Positions 15,662 through 23,500 of a stretch of DNA of 35,652 nt are shown one piece after another; position 1 is the stretch's first letter, and each line of letters starts with the position of its first letter. The position numbers and the translations under genes were made by a program. Source of the DNA: Prevotella merdae (GTDB lineage: Bacteria > Bacteroidota > Bacteroidia > Bacteroidales > Bacteroidaceae); assembly GCF_900290275.1 (NCBI RefSeq), contig NZ_LT985325.1:1-35652 (forward strand). Reading direction: 5' to 3'. A model generated the notes under the pieces. The model searched no databases. It was not told the DNA's origin and saw only the letters and a list, made by a program, of their open reading frames with translations.

Positions 15662-16714
15662 TTACTCTTTGTTGGCCTCAGGCTTCTTCTCAAGGTCAAT
15701 AATAACCTTCATTGAAGTCTCGCGATGAGTGTCGATATACTTGTAGGCATCATCGTATTCCTCGAAGGCAAAGCGGTTGCTTACGAGAGGCTCAAGATTG
15801 ACAATGCCACGCGATACATAGTCGATGGCTGTCTGATAGTCCTCGTGGCGATACATCATCGAGCCTATGAGTCGCAGCTCATGCTCGCCAAGATGGAACA
15901 TGCTAAGAGCAGGATCCTTGGCAAAGACAGCCACAACAACGATGTCGCTACCTTTCTCGATGGTCTCCATAAGCGAGCGTATTGAAGACTCAACGCCAGC
16001 TACCTCGAAGCCTACCTGATAGCCTTCGTCGCCGAAAAGCTCTTTGGCAGCTTCCTTCAATGGTCGCTTTGTGATATTGAGTGTGTCGGCAATGCCACAC
16101 TCGCGAGCTTTGGCAAGTCTAAGGTCGCTAACGTCTGTTATAAGTACTCGCTTTGCACCGCGAGCCTTGCAGAACTGAGCCACAAGATTGCCGATAGTTC
16201 CCGCTCCGCTTACCACAACGTTCTTGCCTTTCACGTCGGTGCGGTTGCTTGCATGTGCGCCTACTGCCGATGGTTCAATCATAGCTCCATAGTCGAGACT
16301 CATTCCTTCGGGCAATTTAACCACACGGTCGTCGTCGATAATGAAGTAGTCTTGAGCGCAACCGTCGGCCTGGAATGCCTGCACACGCAAATGCTCGCAT
16401 ACATTATATTGTCCACGCTTGCAAGGGTTGCATTCCCCGCAAACCAGTTGTGGGCGTGCTGTGATGTTATCGCCAGGCTTGCAAACAGTCACTTTGCTGC
16501 CGCATGCAACAACTACTGCTGAATATTCATGTCCCTGTACAACAGGATAGAATGTGGCAGGATGGAGTCCGTGGTAAGAGTGAATCTCGCTGCCGCAGAT
16601 GCCGATGCGCTTGATGTTGACGAGTATCTGGTGTTCCTTAAGGTCTTCTGCCTTGGGTGCTGCCACTTCTTTGAACTCAATGTGCTTGGGTGCTACTAAT
16701 ATTGCTTGTCTCAT
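15662..16714 (-). CDS. Zinc-dependent medium-chain dehydrogenase, polyol/sorbitol-dehydrogenase-like
   Basis: 350 residues, full length. It oxidises a secondary alcohol with NAD(P). The catalytic zinc site is Cys40 (GICGSEIHSYHG) plus His62-Glu63 (GHEYSA). The structural zinc site is Cys92, 95, 98 and 106 (CGECNPCKRGQYNVC). The Rossmann motif is SGAGTIGNLVAQFCKARG near residue 170. The family includes sorbitol, xylitol, threonine and galactitol dehydrogenases; the sequence does not settle the substrate. It sits 82 bases after the GPH symporter, so the pair probably imports and oxidises one sugar, sugar alcohol or uronide. Confidence 0.9.
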   Translation of the reverse strand: MRQAILVAPKHIEFKEVAAPKAEDLKEHQILVNIKRIGICGSEIHSYHGLHPATFYPVVQGHEYSAVVVACGSKVTVCKPGDNITARPQLVCGECNPCKRGQYNVCEHLRVQAFQADGCAQDYFIIDDDRVVKLPEGMSLDYGAMIEPSAVGAHASNRTDVKGKNVVVSGAGTIGNLVAQFCKARGAKRVLITDVSDLRLAKARECGIADTLNITKRPLKEAAKELFGDEGYQVGFEVAGVESSIRSLMETIEKGSDIVVVAVFAKDPALSMFHLGEHELRLIGSMMYRHEDYQTAIDYVSRGIVNLEPLVSNRFAFEEYDDAYKYIDTHRETSMKVIIDLEKKPEANKE

Positions 16715-16767
16715 AGTTGTAATGTTTTATGGATTCTTTATAATTCTTGTTTATTTAAGTTTCTCCT

Positions 16768-16807
16768 TTTTACCCTTTTACTTTTTTACTCTTTTACTAT
16801 TTTACTT
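16768..16807 (-). repeat. Octamer tandem array crossing the GPH stop codon
   Basis: Five units TTTTAC[TC][TCA], period exactly 8, on the plus strand. The TAG stop of the GPH gene (16799-16797) lies inside the array, so its last codons are themselves repeat units. AGGAG follows on the minus strand but is too far from the dehydrogenase ATG to be its ribosome-binding site. Confidence 0.88.
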
Positions 16808-18155
16808 TTCTCAGTTCCTCTACAATCTTGTTGTACACATGGCGGTGGAGCTTGTAGAAGCACAGACATAAGGCTGTAACAACCCATAGCGCACCGGGGA
16901 TGGTAGAGAATGTATGGCGCATGATTGCAATCACATCTGCATTCTGTTCAGCTCCTGCTACATATCCTGCAGAGTCAAGAGCCAAGGCAAACATTGCTGT
17001 GCCGAGAGCCATGCCCATTTTGTTGGCAAGTGATACGAAAGCATACTGGAAACCATCGTTGCGTATGCCCGTCTTCCATTCGCCATATTCCACACAATCG
17101 GGTATTACGGCATAGATGGCTGTGTTGAAACCCGAGAAGAAGAACCAGGCTATTGCCGAGCAAACGTAGAACTCAACAGGCGACGTGTTAGGACTGAAGA
17201 AATAGAGCATTGCCATGAATATTCCGCATAGTAGAGCGAAAACGGCTGCTGCATAACCCTTGTTGCCAGTCTTGCGGAATATCCACGGGAAACATGCGGC
17301 TCCTGCTATTGACGGCAATATAATAGCCATGGAATAGTAGCTGAACAGTGTTGCCGAACCTTCAACGTAGGTGAAGTAGTAGAGGATGTCGGCGTTGCGT
17401 CCGTAGAGGATGAATCCAAAGAGAAACTGTCCGAGGATGGCAAGCTGATAAGGGCGATTCTTAAGTACCGACTTAAGCTGTACCGAAAGAGGCAACTTCT
17501 GTCCCACGGGCACCTCAACCACCTCTTTTGTTTTGCTAAAACAGAACAGATGGCAGGCGGCGAATATTATACCATATATTATAGCTACTGCCAAATAGCC
17601 GAACTGTGCATTGCCCTTACCCAAGAATGTAACTAAAGGCACGGTTATGATATTCAGCACACCGATGGCAATCATTGCGCTCACCGAGCGGCTTGTATTG
17701 AGCTTAGCTCTCTCGTCAATGTCCTGTGTCATAGCTCCGCAGAGTGTGCCGTAAGGCAGGTTGACGCAAGTGTAGCCAAGCACCAAGATGCAGTAGGTAA
17801 CAGCCATATACACAATCTTTGCAGTCTGGCTCCAGTCGGGATGTGCCCAGAATGTGAGCATAAGTATAATAGCTGTAATAGGAGCTCCGAACAGAAGCCA
17901 AGGACGGAAACGTCCCCAACGTGTGTGGGTCTTGTCGGTAAGGGTTCCGATGATAGGATCGTTCACGGCATCCCATATTCTCGATACGAGCATAAGTGTG
18001 GCTACTGCGCTCATTCCGATGCCAAACACGTCGGTGTAGAAAATCATAAGGAAGTTGCTTACGAACATCCAACTGAAGTTGCAGCCTACATCGCCCATTC
18101 CATAGGCAATCTTGCTGATGAATGGCACACGGCCATTGTTTGAGGTAGTATTCAT
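16797..18155 (-). CDS. GPH-family cation symporter (MelB/UidB-like)
   Basis: 452 residues and twelve membrane segments. The diagnostic N-terminal part reads KIAYGMGDVGCNFSWMFVSN, then FYTDVFGI, RIWDAVNDPIIGTLTDKTHT and RWGRFRPWLL. The DAVNDP and DKT-RWGRFRP motifs carry the Asp cation-site residues typical of glycoside-pentoside-hexuronide symporters. It imports a glycoside, pentose or uronide with Na+ or H+. It is first in an operon with the zinc dehydrogenase. Upstream lie an operator triplet and a LacI-type regulator gene reading the other way. Confidence 0.92.
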   Translation of the reverse strand: MNTTSNNGRVPFISKIAYGMGDVGCNFSWMFVSNFLMIFYTDVFGIGMSAVATLMLVSRIWDAVNDPIIGTLTDKTHTRWGRFRPWLLFGAPITAIILMLTFWAHPDWSQTAKIVYMAVTYCILVLGYTCVNLPYGTLCGAMTQDIDERAKLNTSRSVSAMIAIGVLNIITVPLVTFLGKGNAQFGYLAVAIIYGIIFAACHLFCFSKTKEVVEVPVGQKLPLSVQLKSVLKNRPYQLAILGQFLFGFILYGRNADILYYFTYVEGSATLFSYYSMAIILPSIAGAACFPWIFRKTGNKGYAAAVFALLCGIFMAMLYFFSPNTSPVEFYVCSAIAWFFFSGFNTAIYAVIPDCVEYGEWKTGIRNDGFQYAFVSLANKMGMALGTAMFALALDSAGYVAGAEQNADVIAIMRHTFSTIPGALWVVTALCLCFYKLHRHVYNKIVEELRKVK

Positions 18156-18185
18156 ATTCTTTTAGGCTTTTGTTATTTTCTGACG

Positions 18186-18193
18186 CAAAGTTA
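18186..18193 (-). promoter_or_regulatory. -7 element of the GPH operon
   Basis: TAACTTTG on the minus strand, 30 bases before the ATG. The -33 region is weak, which fits dependence on an activator bound at 18240-18282. Confidence 0.65.
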
Positions 18194-18239
18194 ATGCTTT
18201 TACGCAAGAAAAAAAACACGAAAATATCAGACTTTTTGC

Positions 18240-18282
18240 GCAACCGTTCCCGCAACCGTTCCCGATTTGCGCAACCGTTCCC
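18240..18282 (-). promoter_or_regulatory. Operator triplet 2 (three identical GCAACCGTTCCC sites)
   Basis: Sites at 18240-18251, 18252-18263 and 18271-18282, again with starts 12 and 19 bases apart. The nearest site lies 46 bases upstream of the -7 box (45 at triplet 1). The likely ligand is the LacI-family protein encoded at 18578-19594. Confidence 0.8.
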
Positions 18283-18352
18283 AAAAAGTCTATTTGTCTA
18301 TATATATAAATAAGTATGTGTTCATATTTATCTTTATATATGAGCGGCAATC

Positions 18353-18444
18353 AGTAGGAGGGTATGGCATCCCTGCCATACCCACTCTGCCATGATTGTA
18401 CAGCCAATTTAGTGGGTATGGCAAGGATGCCATACCCTCCTACT
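18353..18444. repeat. Nested 34-bp inverted repeat, BIME/MITE-like
   Basis: The arms 18353-18386 and 18411-18444 are complementary at 33 of 34 positions around a 24-base loop. Each arm is itself a hairpin (GGGTATGGC/GCCATACCC), so the element can switch between one long stem and two short ones. It lies between the divergent GPH and LacI promoters. Confidence 0.93.
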
Positions 18445-18534
18445 ATATGTAAAGATTATTCTGAACTGTTACTTAAGGTGTCCTCTATAACTTAGTTTAC
18501 ACTTATCTTTCTTCTCGATACCAAAACTTTTTGC

Positions 18535-18542
18535 TAATTTTG
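18535..18542 (+). promoter_or_regulatory. -7 element for the LacI-family gene
   Basis: TAATTTTG matches TAnnTTTG, 35 bases ahead of the ATG. A -33 element is not clear. Confidence 0.5.
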
Positions 18543-18577
18543 CATTATCATTTCTGTAATAGCTAAAAACAACGATA

Positions 18578-19594
18578 ATGTCGAAATATATCACCATAAA
18601 TGATATAGCCAACGAACTCGGTATTTCCAAGTCAACAGTATCTCGTGCCCTTTCGGGCGACTCTTCGAATGTGAAGGCAGAAACTATGCAACTCATAATC
18701 GAGACAGCACACCGCATGGGATATCATCGCAATGAGATGGCTGTGAGCTTGCGCAAGCAAAGCTCACACAATATAGGCATCATAATTCCCGAGATAGTTA
18801 CATCTTTTTATATGACCTTCATCAGCCACGTACAGGCTATATTGCGCAATCATGGCTACAACGTGCTTATAGCGTCATCTAACGAGAGCTATACTCAAGA
18901 ACGTGATAATATAGATATGATGGAGCGTTGTATGGTAGACGGACTTCTTATCAGCGTATGCGACAAGAACCGCAATGCCGATATCTACCGACGTATTGTG
19001 TCACTTGGCATTCCTGTAGTGTTCTTCGACCGTACAGTTGAGAATGTTGAGGCCTCGCAAGTGAGGCTTGACGATTATATAATGTCATTCTTCATGGTTG
19101 AACAGCTCATCCGTAGTGGTTGCAAGCAAATAGTTCATATCCCAGGACCTTCGCGCATACGCAATGGTTACGAGCGTCTGCGTGGTTATCGCGATGCACT
19201 TGAGAAATTCCATATAGCCTATAATCCAGACCTTGTTTTAGATCCAGCGTTAAGTGCCGAAGAGGGTAGTAGTGTTATGGGCAATTTCCTTGACAAGAAT
19301 ATACCATTTGATGCGGTGTTCGGATTTACAGAGACAGCACTCATAGGTGCAAAGAGCGTAATTCAGAAAAGAGGTCTGCGTATACCTGATGATGTATGCG
19401 TTTGTTGTGTGTCGGGCACCACTCTTTGTACACTTGTTCATCCAACTATAACAGCTGTTGAACAACCAGTGGAGCAAATGGCTATAGAGGCTTGCCGACT
19501 GCTTATGCAGAATATGTCAGGCAGCGACAAGCCCGTAGAAGATGTTGTGTTGAGGGGCGAAATAGTAGAAAGGGAATCAACGATTAATCATTAA
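18578..19594 (+). CDS. LacI-family transcriptional regulator
   Basis: 338 residues, the usual LacI length. The DNA-binding domain is residues 4-55: ITINDIANELGISKSTVSRA (helix-turn-helix), LSGDSSNVKAETMQLI, and the hinge helix MAVSLRKQSSHNIGII. The effector domain is a periplasmic-binding fold beginning IGIIIPEIV with FFDRTVENVEASQV and VFGFTETALIGA in the second lobe. It is divergent from the GPH operon and is the best candidate to bind the GCAANCGTTCCC sites at both sugar operons. The site position upstream of the promoters suggests activation, unusual for this family. The effector sugar is unknown. Its stop overlaps the stop of the convergent EamA gene by four bases. Confidence 0.93.
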   Translation: MSKYITINDIANELGISKSTVSRALSGDSSNVKAETMQLIIETAHRMGYHRNEMAVSLRKQSSHNIGIIIPEIVTSFYMTFISHVQAILRNHGYNVLIASSNESYTQERDNIDMMERCMVDGLLISVCDKNRNADIYRRIVSLGIPVVFFDRTVENVEASQVRLDDYIMSFFMVEQLIRSGCKQIVHIPGPSRIRNGYERLRGYRDALEKFHIAYNPDLVLDPALSAEEGSSVMGNFLDKNIPFDAVFGFTETALIGAKSVIQKRGLRIPDDVCVCCVSGTTLCTLVHPTITAVEQPVEQMAIEACRLLMQNMSGSDKPVEDVVLRGEIVERESTINH

Positions 19595-20523
19595 CAGTTT
19601 GTCTTCTCCTTATTTATATCCATGTCGTGTTTTGATTTCGATTTCACTACAAGCCAAACACCCGAGAATATCAATGCTGCTGCTATAGCCTGAGTGCTTT
19701 TAAATACTGCAAGACCAACGGCTACGCTTACACTTACCGACACAATAGGTTGCACATAATTATATACACTTACCACCGTAGGGCGCAATATCTTTTGTCC
19801 CATCATCATGCATATGTAAGCCAAGTAGGTACCAAAGAATATCACGAAACCTGTCTCCCACCATGTGCTTATAGGTACTGTGGCAAAGTTGATGTCCATG
19901 ATATGCCCAAATGTAAAAGGCCATATCAGCAGCGTAGCCCAAGTAAACATCCATTTGTTTACAGTAAAAAGCGAGTATTTCTGCACCAAAGGTTTGAAGA
20001 GCGCAAGATATAGAGCAAACGACAATTGTGCCGATACACATAGCAAGTCGCCCCAAATATTGCCCACCTTAGCATTGCCCGCCGTAGCACTTGTTGTTAT
20101 TATTATTATAGCTCCCGTACATCCTATCAGTACGCCCGCCGCCTTCTTCCATGTAATGGGTTCTTTAAGTATTAGGAATGACAGTATCATAGCAAAGATA
20201 GGCATTGATGTAGTCATAATGCTTGAGTTACTTGGCGATGTAATGTTGAGGCCGATAGTGTAGCAACATTGGTTAAAGACAAGAGCAAACAGTCCTGCGC
20301 ATCCTAACATCAGAATGTCTTTCACAGGCACATGTTCTTTCTTTGCAAACAATGATGTAAGCCAAAATAGAATAGCTCCGCCAAGAACACGGAAGCTCAC
20401 AAGGTGAAACCCATCAATGCCATTTTGCATAGCATCCTTTCCAATAGGTGCCATAAGTCCCCAAAAGCTTCCTGCGCAAAGCATACACAGATGAGCGATA
20501 AGTGGTTGTTTCTTGTTATCCAT
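19591..20523 (-). CDS. EamA/DMT-family permease
   Basis: 310 residues from ATG 20523 (MDNKKQPLIAHLCMLCAGSF); the longer frame to 20634 adds a non-family N-terminus and was rejected. Ten membrane segments form two EamA repeats. The first carries FWGLMAPIGKDAMQN and SFRVLGGAILFW, and the second GDLLCVSAQLSFALYLALFK and FGTYLAYICMMMGQKILRPT. The family exports metabolites such as amino acids or nucleosides, but no substrate can be assigned. It is monocistronic, convergent with the LacI gene. Confidence 0.9.
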   Translation of the reverse strand: MDNKKQPLIAHLCMLCAGSFWGLMAPIGKDAMQNGIDGFHLVSFRVLGGAILFWLTSLFAKKEHVPVKDILMLGCAGLFALVFNQCCYTIGLNITSPSNSSIMTTSMPIFAMILSFLILKEPITWKKAAGVLIGCTGAIIIITTSATAGNAKVGNIWGDLLCVSAQLSFALYLALFKPLVQKYSLFTVNKWMFTWATLLIWPFTFGHIMDINFATVPISTWWETGFVIFFGTYLAYICMMMGQKILRPTVVSVYNYVQPIVSVSVSVAVGLAVFKSTQAIAAALIFSGVWLVVKSKSKHDMDINKEKTNC

Positions 20524-20662
20524 AAAAGTATCTTTTTTGCATGTAAAGGTACTTCGAATTATCGTAACAGCCAAATATATTGGAGAAAAGAAAGGTGTAG
20601 TGCTTAATATAACGTGAGTTGCCAACGAGTGCACTTTGAAGAAGGATACTCAAGGCGATAGA

Positions 20663-21421
20663 TCAGCCTTCTGATAATATCATTTGCATCAGTTCCTCAT
20701 TGGCTCTGTTGTTTACCGATGCGTCCTTTACTTCAGAAAGATAGTCGAGCGTGGCAGAACATTCGCCTGTTATGTCCACACCAATTACTTTCTCGTGGGC
20801 ATATATAATGCGCAGCACGGCTTGCATCTGCATGAGGCTCATGTCTCCATTGCTCCAATCTGTAATAGCATCCTGCTTTCTTAGCACGTCCTTGTCTATT
20901 GAGATGTAGACAGGTTCGTGTATCAGCTTGCCAGCCTTTGAAGGCCATGCTTGATGATGGTCTATTTCTGCTTGGCTGTAGAACATCACTTTATCCCTTA
21001 GATGAACGGGCACTTGGGATATCAATTCATCCGAAGCGCCTACGATGATGATATTCCTTACAAAAGGATTCTTCTCCAATACATCCGTCACCCATCCGCC
21101 ACATGAGACGACACCCTCCCATTGCGGTTGCTGCATGTCAGGATGATGGTCGAACACTATCAGCGAGAAAGGCTCTTGCAGTCTGGAAACCCAATATTCT
21201 GTAAGATAATGATAGTCGCCCGAATCTATAAAATGAAGAGCTTTAGCTGGATATGGAGCAAGAATGCGATGCAGTTCTTTTCTTCCATCCTCGTCACAAT
21301 AGCAGTCAACGCCACTAAGTCCACGACAGTCGATGTGGATAATCTTCTGGCTTGAGGCAAACGACTCGTAATCGTATACGCCAGAGAAATTGAGAAGTAT
21401 AATAGGCAGTTGATTTTTCAT
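20663..21421 (-). CDS. Arginase/ureohydrolase-fold protein
   Basis: 252 residues. It carries the arginase-superfamily metal signatures in a diverged form: GDYHYLT around His71 (usually GGDHS), FDHHPDM with Asp91, His93 and Asp95 (usually DAHxD), and SIDKDVL with Asp176 and Asp178 (usually SxDxDxxDP). GVDITGE comes near the end. Both manganese sites look intact, so a hydrolase acting on arginine, agmatine, formiminoglutamate or a related C-N bond is plausible. It is shorter than arginase (about 300) and matches the Bacteroidales group annotated simply as arginase family. It sits 14 bases after the PP2C-like gene in an operon. Confidence 0.85.
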   Translation of the reverse strand: MKNQLPIILLNFSGVYDYESFASSQKIIHIDCRGLSGVDCYCDEDGRKELHRILAPYPAKALHFIDSGDYHYLTEYWVSRLQEPFSLIVFDHHPDMQQPQWEGVVSCGGWVTDVLEKNPFVRNIIIVGASDELISQVPVHLRDKVMFYSQAEIDHHQAWPSKAGKLIHEPVYISIDKDVLRKQDAITDWSNGDMSLMQMQAVLRIIYAHEKVIGVDITGECSATLDYLSEVKDASVNNRANEELMQMILSEG

Positions 21422-21435
21422 AAACGAAAGAATAT

Positions 21436-22209
21436 TTATAATGTCAGTTTGATGTAAGCCCGGTCGTCGAAGCTTACGTTTCCTTCAACCAGACCCTTGG
21501 TAGCAACAAATTCGCCTATGTTCTGTGGATCGTCAGCCAGATGTTTTGCCAAGGCTTCTTCGCTTTCTTTTAGTGTTGGTAGCAGAGTAGGGTAACCGTC
21601 AGATGCAAGCACAACGGAATGTGATGCCTTAACGATGCGAGTGCCAGGCATATATATAGGTGTTCCGTCAATTACGGCATACTGTCGGTTTTGTCCTTCG
21701 AGCATAGCCTTTATCAGTTGAGGCTCAATGGCGCGTCGGGCATCTTTAGGCGACATCCCGTTCTTTATCAAAGTGGCACGCTGCATGGCTATCTCTTGCT
21801 CGTAAGGCTTTGAGTTGTCGTAATACGTTCCGTCTATTATGGCTTGGCAGTCGCCCACCATCCACACTTCTTTTCTGCTTTTGCTATATATAATGGCAGA
21901 AGCCGTGAGGCGTTCCTCAGGATGCTCTGCCATACGCTCAGCGATGCTGCGCTTATTATATTCTTCAGCAATGCGAAGCGTTATGCCTCGGCAGAAGTCA
22001 GACATGGTATAGTCAGCCGGCATCTGCTTGATATACTCGCTTATGAGCAGCATGGCAAAACGTCCGTTCTTCATCGAAGAGTCAAGCCTTGTAGGTGTCT
22101 TGCTTGTGCTGCCATCTATAACAGCAGCAAAGTCATTAGTAGTGACAATACCGTCCTCGCAGTCGTCAGCTGCATGCTTACCGCAAATAAAATGTTCTGT
22201 TATGATCAT
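21436..22209 (-). CDS. PP2C-like serine/threonine phosphatase domain protein
   Basis: 257 residues. The PPM/PP2C fold shows CEDGIVTTNDFAAVIDGSTS (Asp32-Gly33 metal site), TASAIIYSKSRKEVWMVGDC, SVVLASDGYPTL and the final SFDDRAYI (Asp pair). These are the four expected metal-binding regions. It probably dephosphorylates protein Ser/Thr or acts on a small phosphate ester. Its ATG overlaps the stop of an upstream 34-codon relic (ATGA), so translation may be coupled. The arginase-fold gene follows. The pairing of PP2C with a ureohydrolase is uncommon and its logic is not clear. Confidence 0.82.
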   Translation of the reverse strand: MIITEHFICGKHAADDCEDGIVTTNDFAAVIDGSTSKTPTRLDSSMKNGRFAMLLISEYIKQMPADYTMSDFCRGITLRIAEEYNKRSIAERMAEHPEERLTASAIIYSKSRKEVWMVGDCQAIIDGTYYDNSKPYEQEIAMQRATLIKNGMSPKDARRAIEPQLIKAMLEGQNRQYAVIDGTPIYMPGTRIVKASHSVVLASDGYPTLLPTLKESEEALAKHLADDPQNIGEFVATKGLVEGNVSFDDRAYIKLTL

Positions 22210-22310
22210 ATGCTCTTTCCTATCTGATGTGTTCCACGTAAGACAAGGAGCTTGTGGTTCTCACGCTTGCTCCATTCTGTCAAATCGTCAATTAAAAGTC
22301 TGTGTATCAT
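22206..22310 (-). pseudogene. N-terminal relic of a DUF4143-type AAA ATPase
   Basis: A 34-codon frame starting ATG 22310. It begins MIHRLLIDDLTEWS and ends LRGTHQIGKSI then stop. This matches the N-terminus of the common Bacteroidales ATP-binding proteins (DUF4143 group), which start MIxRxLxxxLxxW and carry a Walker A LRGxRQVGKT. Everything after the Walker A is gone and the PP2C gene starts one base before the stop (ATGA overlap). The family match is by memory. It may now serve as a leader peptide for the operon. Confidence 0.65.
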
Positions 22311-22336
22311 AATAGTTATATCATTGATTATTGCTG

Positions 22337-22344
22337 CAAAGATA
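22337..22344 (-). promoter_or_regulatory. -7 element of the PP2C-arginase operon
   Basis: TATCTTTG on the minus strand, 26 bases ahead of the relic ATG. Confidence 0.55.
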
Positions 22345-22353
22345 ACGATATTT

Positions 22354-22486
22354 TCCTAATGCATGGGCAAAACTTAAGTAAAATTCCCATAAAGCATAGG
22401 CAAAAACAAGGTGAAACTTTCCTAAAGCATAGGCAAAAACAAGGTGGAATATCCCTAAAGTATAGGCAAAACCATATGAGATTTTA
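22354..22486. repeat. 33-bp tandem repeat, four copies
   Basis: The unit core GCATAGGCAAAA recurs at 22361, 22394, 22427 and 22460, period exactly 33; copies 2 and 3 are nearly identical. The period is a multiple of three, so an 11-residue peptide repeat (KHRQKQG motif) is open on the plus strand, but no ribosome-binding site or family supports translation. It lies just upstream of the PP2C operon promoter. Confidence 0.88.
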
Positions 22487-22570
22487 ATGGAAAAGGTTAA
22501 GTATGATTATTTTGTTGTTGTAAAAAAATCTACCTATCTATCTTTTTTGTACTTTTGTATATGAAAAATA

Positions 22571-22795
22571 ATGAGACAAATAAATACAAATATGTTTCAC
22601 TTTCTAAAAAAGTATTCTCCGGATTATGCCCAAAACACTATTGAGGGATGGTCAATAATTTTGGTTGTTGCTGTTGGTTGCGAAGTGTCATCCTTAGCCA
22701 ATAGTTGGTTGGGAATGTGTTGTATGTTCTTAATTGGAGCCTTATGTGCTCACATCATAGCTTGTATCATAAAATATTGTATTACCAATAAATGA
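22571..22795 (+). CDS. Small membrane protein, unrecognised
   Basis: 74 residues. Two hydrophobic stretches (WSIILVVAVGCEVSSLA and WLGMCCMFLIGALCAHIIAC) follow a short charged N-terminus. A -7 match TACTTTTG (22550-22557) lies just upstream and a strong terminator follows the stop, which favours a real gene. The start is uncertain: ATG 22592 (MFHFLKKYSP) is an alternative. No family was recognised. Confidence 0.5.
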   Translation: MRQINTNMFHFLKKYSPDYAQNTIEGWSIILVVAVGCEVSSLANSWLGMCCMFLIGALCAHIIACIIKYCITNK

Positions 22796-22809
22796 TTTAA
22801 AGGATTTAT

Positions 22810-22861
22810 AACCGATTGAAGCTGGTGGACTCCCAATGTCTAACAGTTTCAATCGGTTTTA
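22810..22861 (+). terminator. Terminator after the small membrane protein gene
   Basis: AACCGATTGAAGCTG (22810-22824) pairs with CAGTTTCAATCGGTT (22844-22858) with one G-U pair, followed by TT and AT-rich DNA. Confidence 0.8.
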
Positions 22862-22940
22862 TACTTACAAATTCTATTTTTCTCTTCCGGCAGAAACTTA
22901 TACACCAGCACAACTTCAATATCTTTCTCCGGTTAGTTTC

Positions 22941-23252
22941 CTATCCCAACACCAAAGAAAAGCGCAGACCAAGAGCATCAGCAATGCGCAAGAAAGTAGA
23001 GAGTTGCATATCTGTCTGTCCCTTTTCTAGTGAAGATATATACTCGCGTTTCTTTCCGATCTTTTCAGCCAATGCTTTCTGTGTTACATTCTGGCGTTTA
23101 CGTTCGTTTTTAAGGAGTTCGGCATAATACCAAGCTTTGGTTTTTGCCTCAAACTCTTTACGCTCGGGACTGTTTTCGTCACCGTATCTTTCCTGCAAAT
23201 GGTCGTCAAAGGTTTTGAGACCGGCAAGTTTGTTTTTGTCAAGTTTCAACAT
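22941..23252 (-). CDS. higA: HigA-like XRE antitoxin/regulator
   Basis: 103 residues from ATG 23252, two bases after the stop of the toxin remnant. An N-terminal charged helix region (ERYGDENSPERKEFEAKTKA) is followed by a Cro/C1-type helix-turn-helix at about residues 50-100 (NVTQKALAEKIGKKREYISS, then LEKGQTDMQLSTFLRIADALG). In HigBA modules this protein neutralises the mRNA-cleaving toxin and represses the operon. The toxin gene upstream has lost its 5' end, so this antitoxin is now an orphan. Confidence 0.85.
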   Translation of the reverse strand: MLKLDKNKLAGLKTFDDHLQERYGDENSPERKEFEAKTKAWYYAELLKNERKRQNVTQKALAEKIGKKREYISSLEKGQTDMQLSTFLRIADALGLRFSLVLG

Positions 23253-23254
23253 AT

Positions 23255-23500
23255 TCAATCCTCCAAATAGCGTTTAACTATGTTTTCGGCTTTTTTTATT
23301 TCAGCCTTATATTGTTTTGTATCTTTCTTCAAGAACGAGTTCAGTAAAAGTATATTTTTGCTTTGCATGAAATTGTCATGGTCAATTGCGAGCAGAATGG
23401 TTCTGTATTCGTTGGAACTGATGGAAATTCGGAGTTCATAGAAGTCCGTATTCTCTAAGCTCTTTACTATTTTTGAACTAACAACATATTGTGATTTTAC
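23255..23500 (-). pseudogene. higB: 5'-truncated HigB/RelE-type toxin
   Basis: An open frame ending TGA 23257-23255 encodes a family-like C-terminal part: KSQYVVSSKIVKSLE, DFYELRISISSNEYRTILLA, then LLLNSFLKKDTKQYKAEIKK. This is the Gp49-type RelE/HigB toxin of Bacteroidales. It contains the EYRTILL and LLNSFLKK strands. The first 40-odd residues and the start codon are missing; upstream in frame there is a stop at 23530-23528 and no ATG. Homology stops about base 23500, the very position where the neighbouring cargo gene ends. It is almost certainly inactive. Confidence 0.78.

Noticed and set aside
22302..22487. Plus-strand ORF with KHRQKQG peptide repeats
   Set aside because: It overlaps the PP2C promoter region and is explained by the 33-base tandem repeat; no translation signal was seen.
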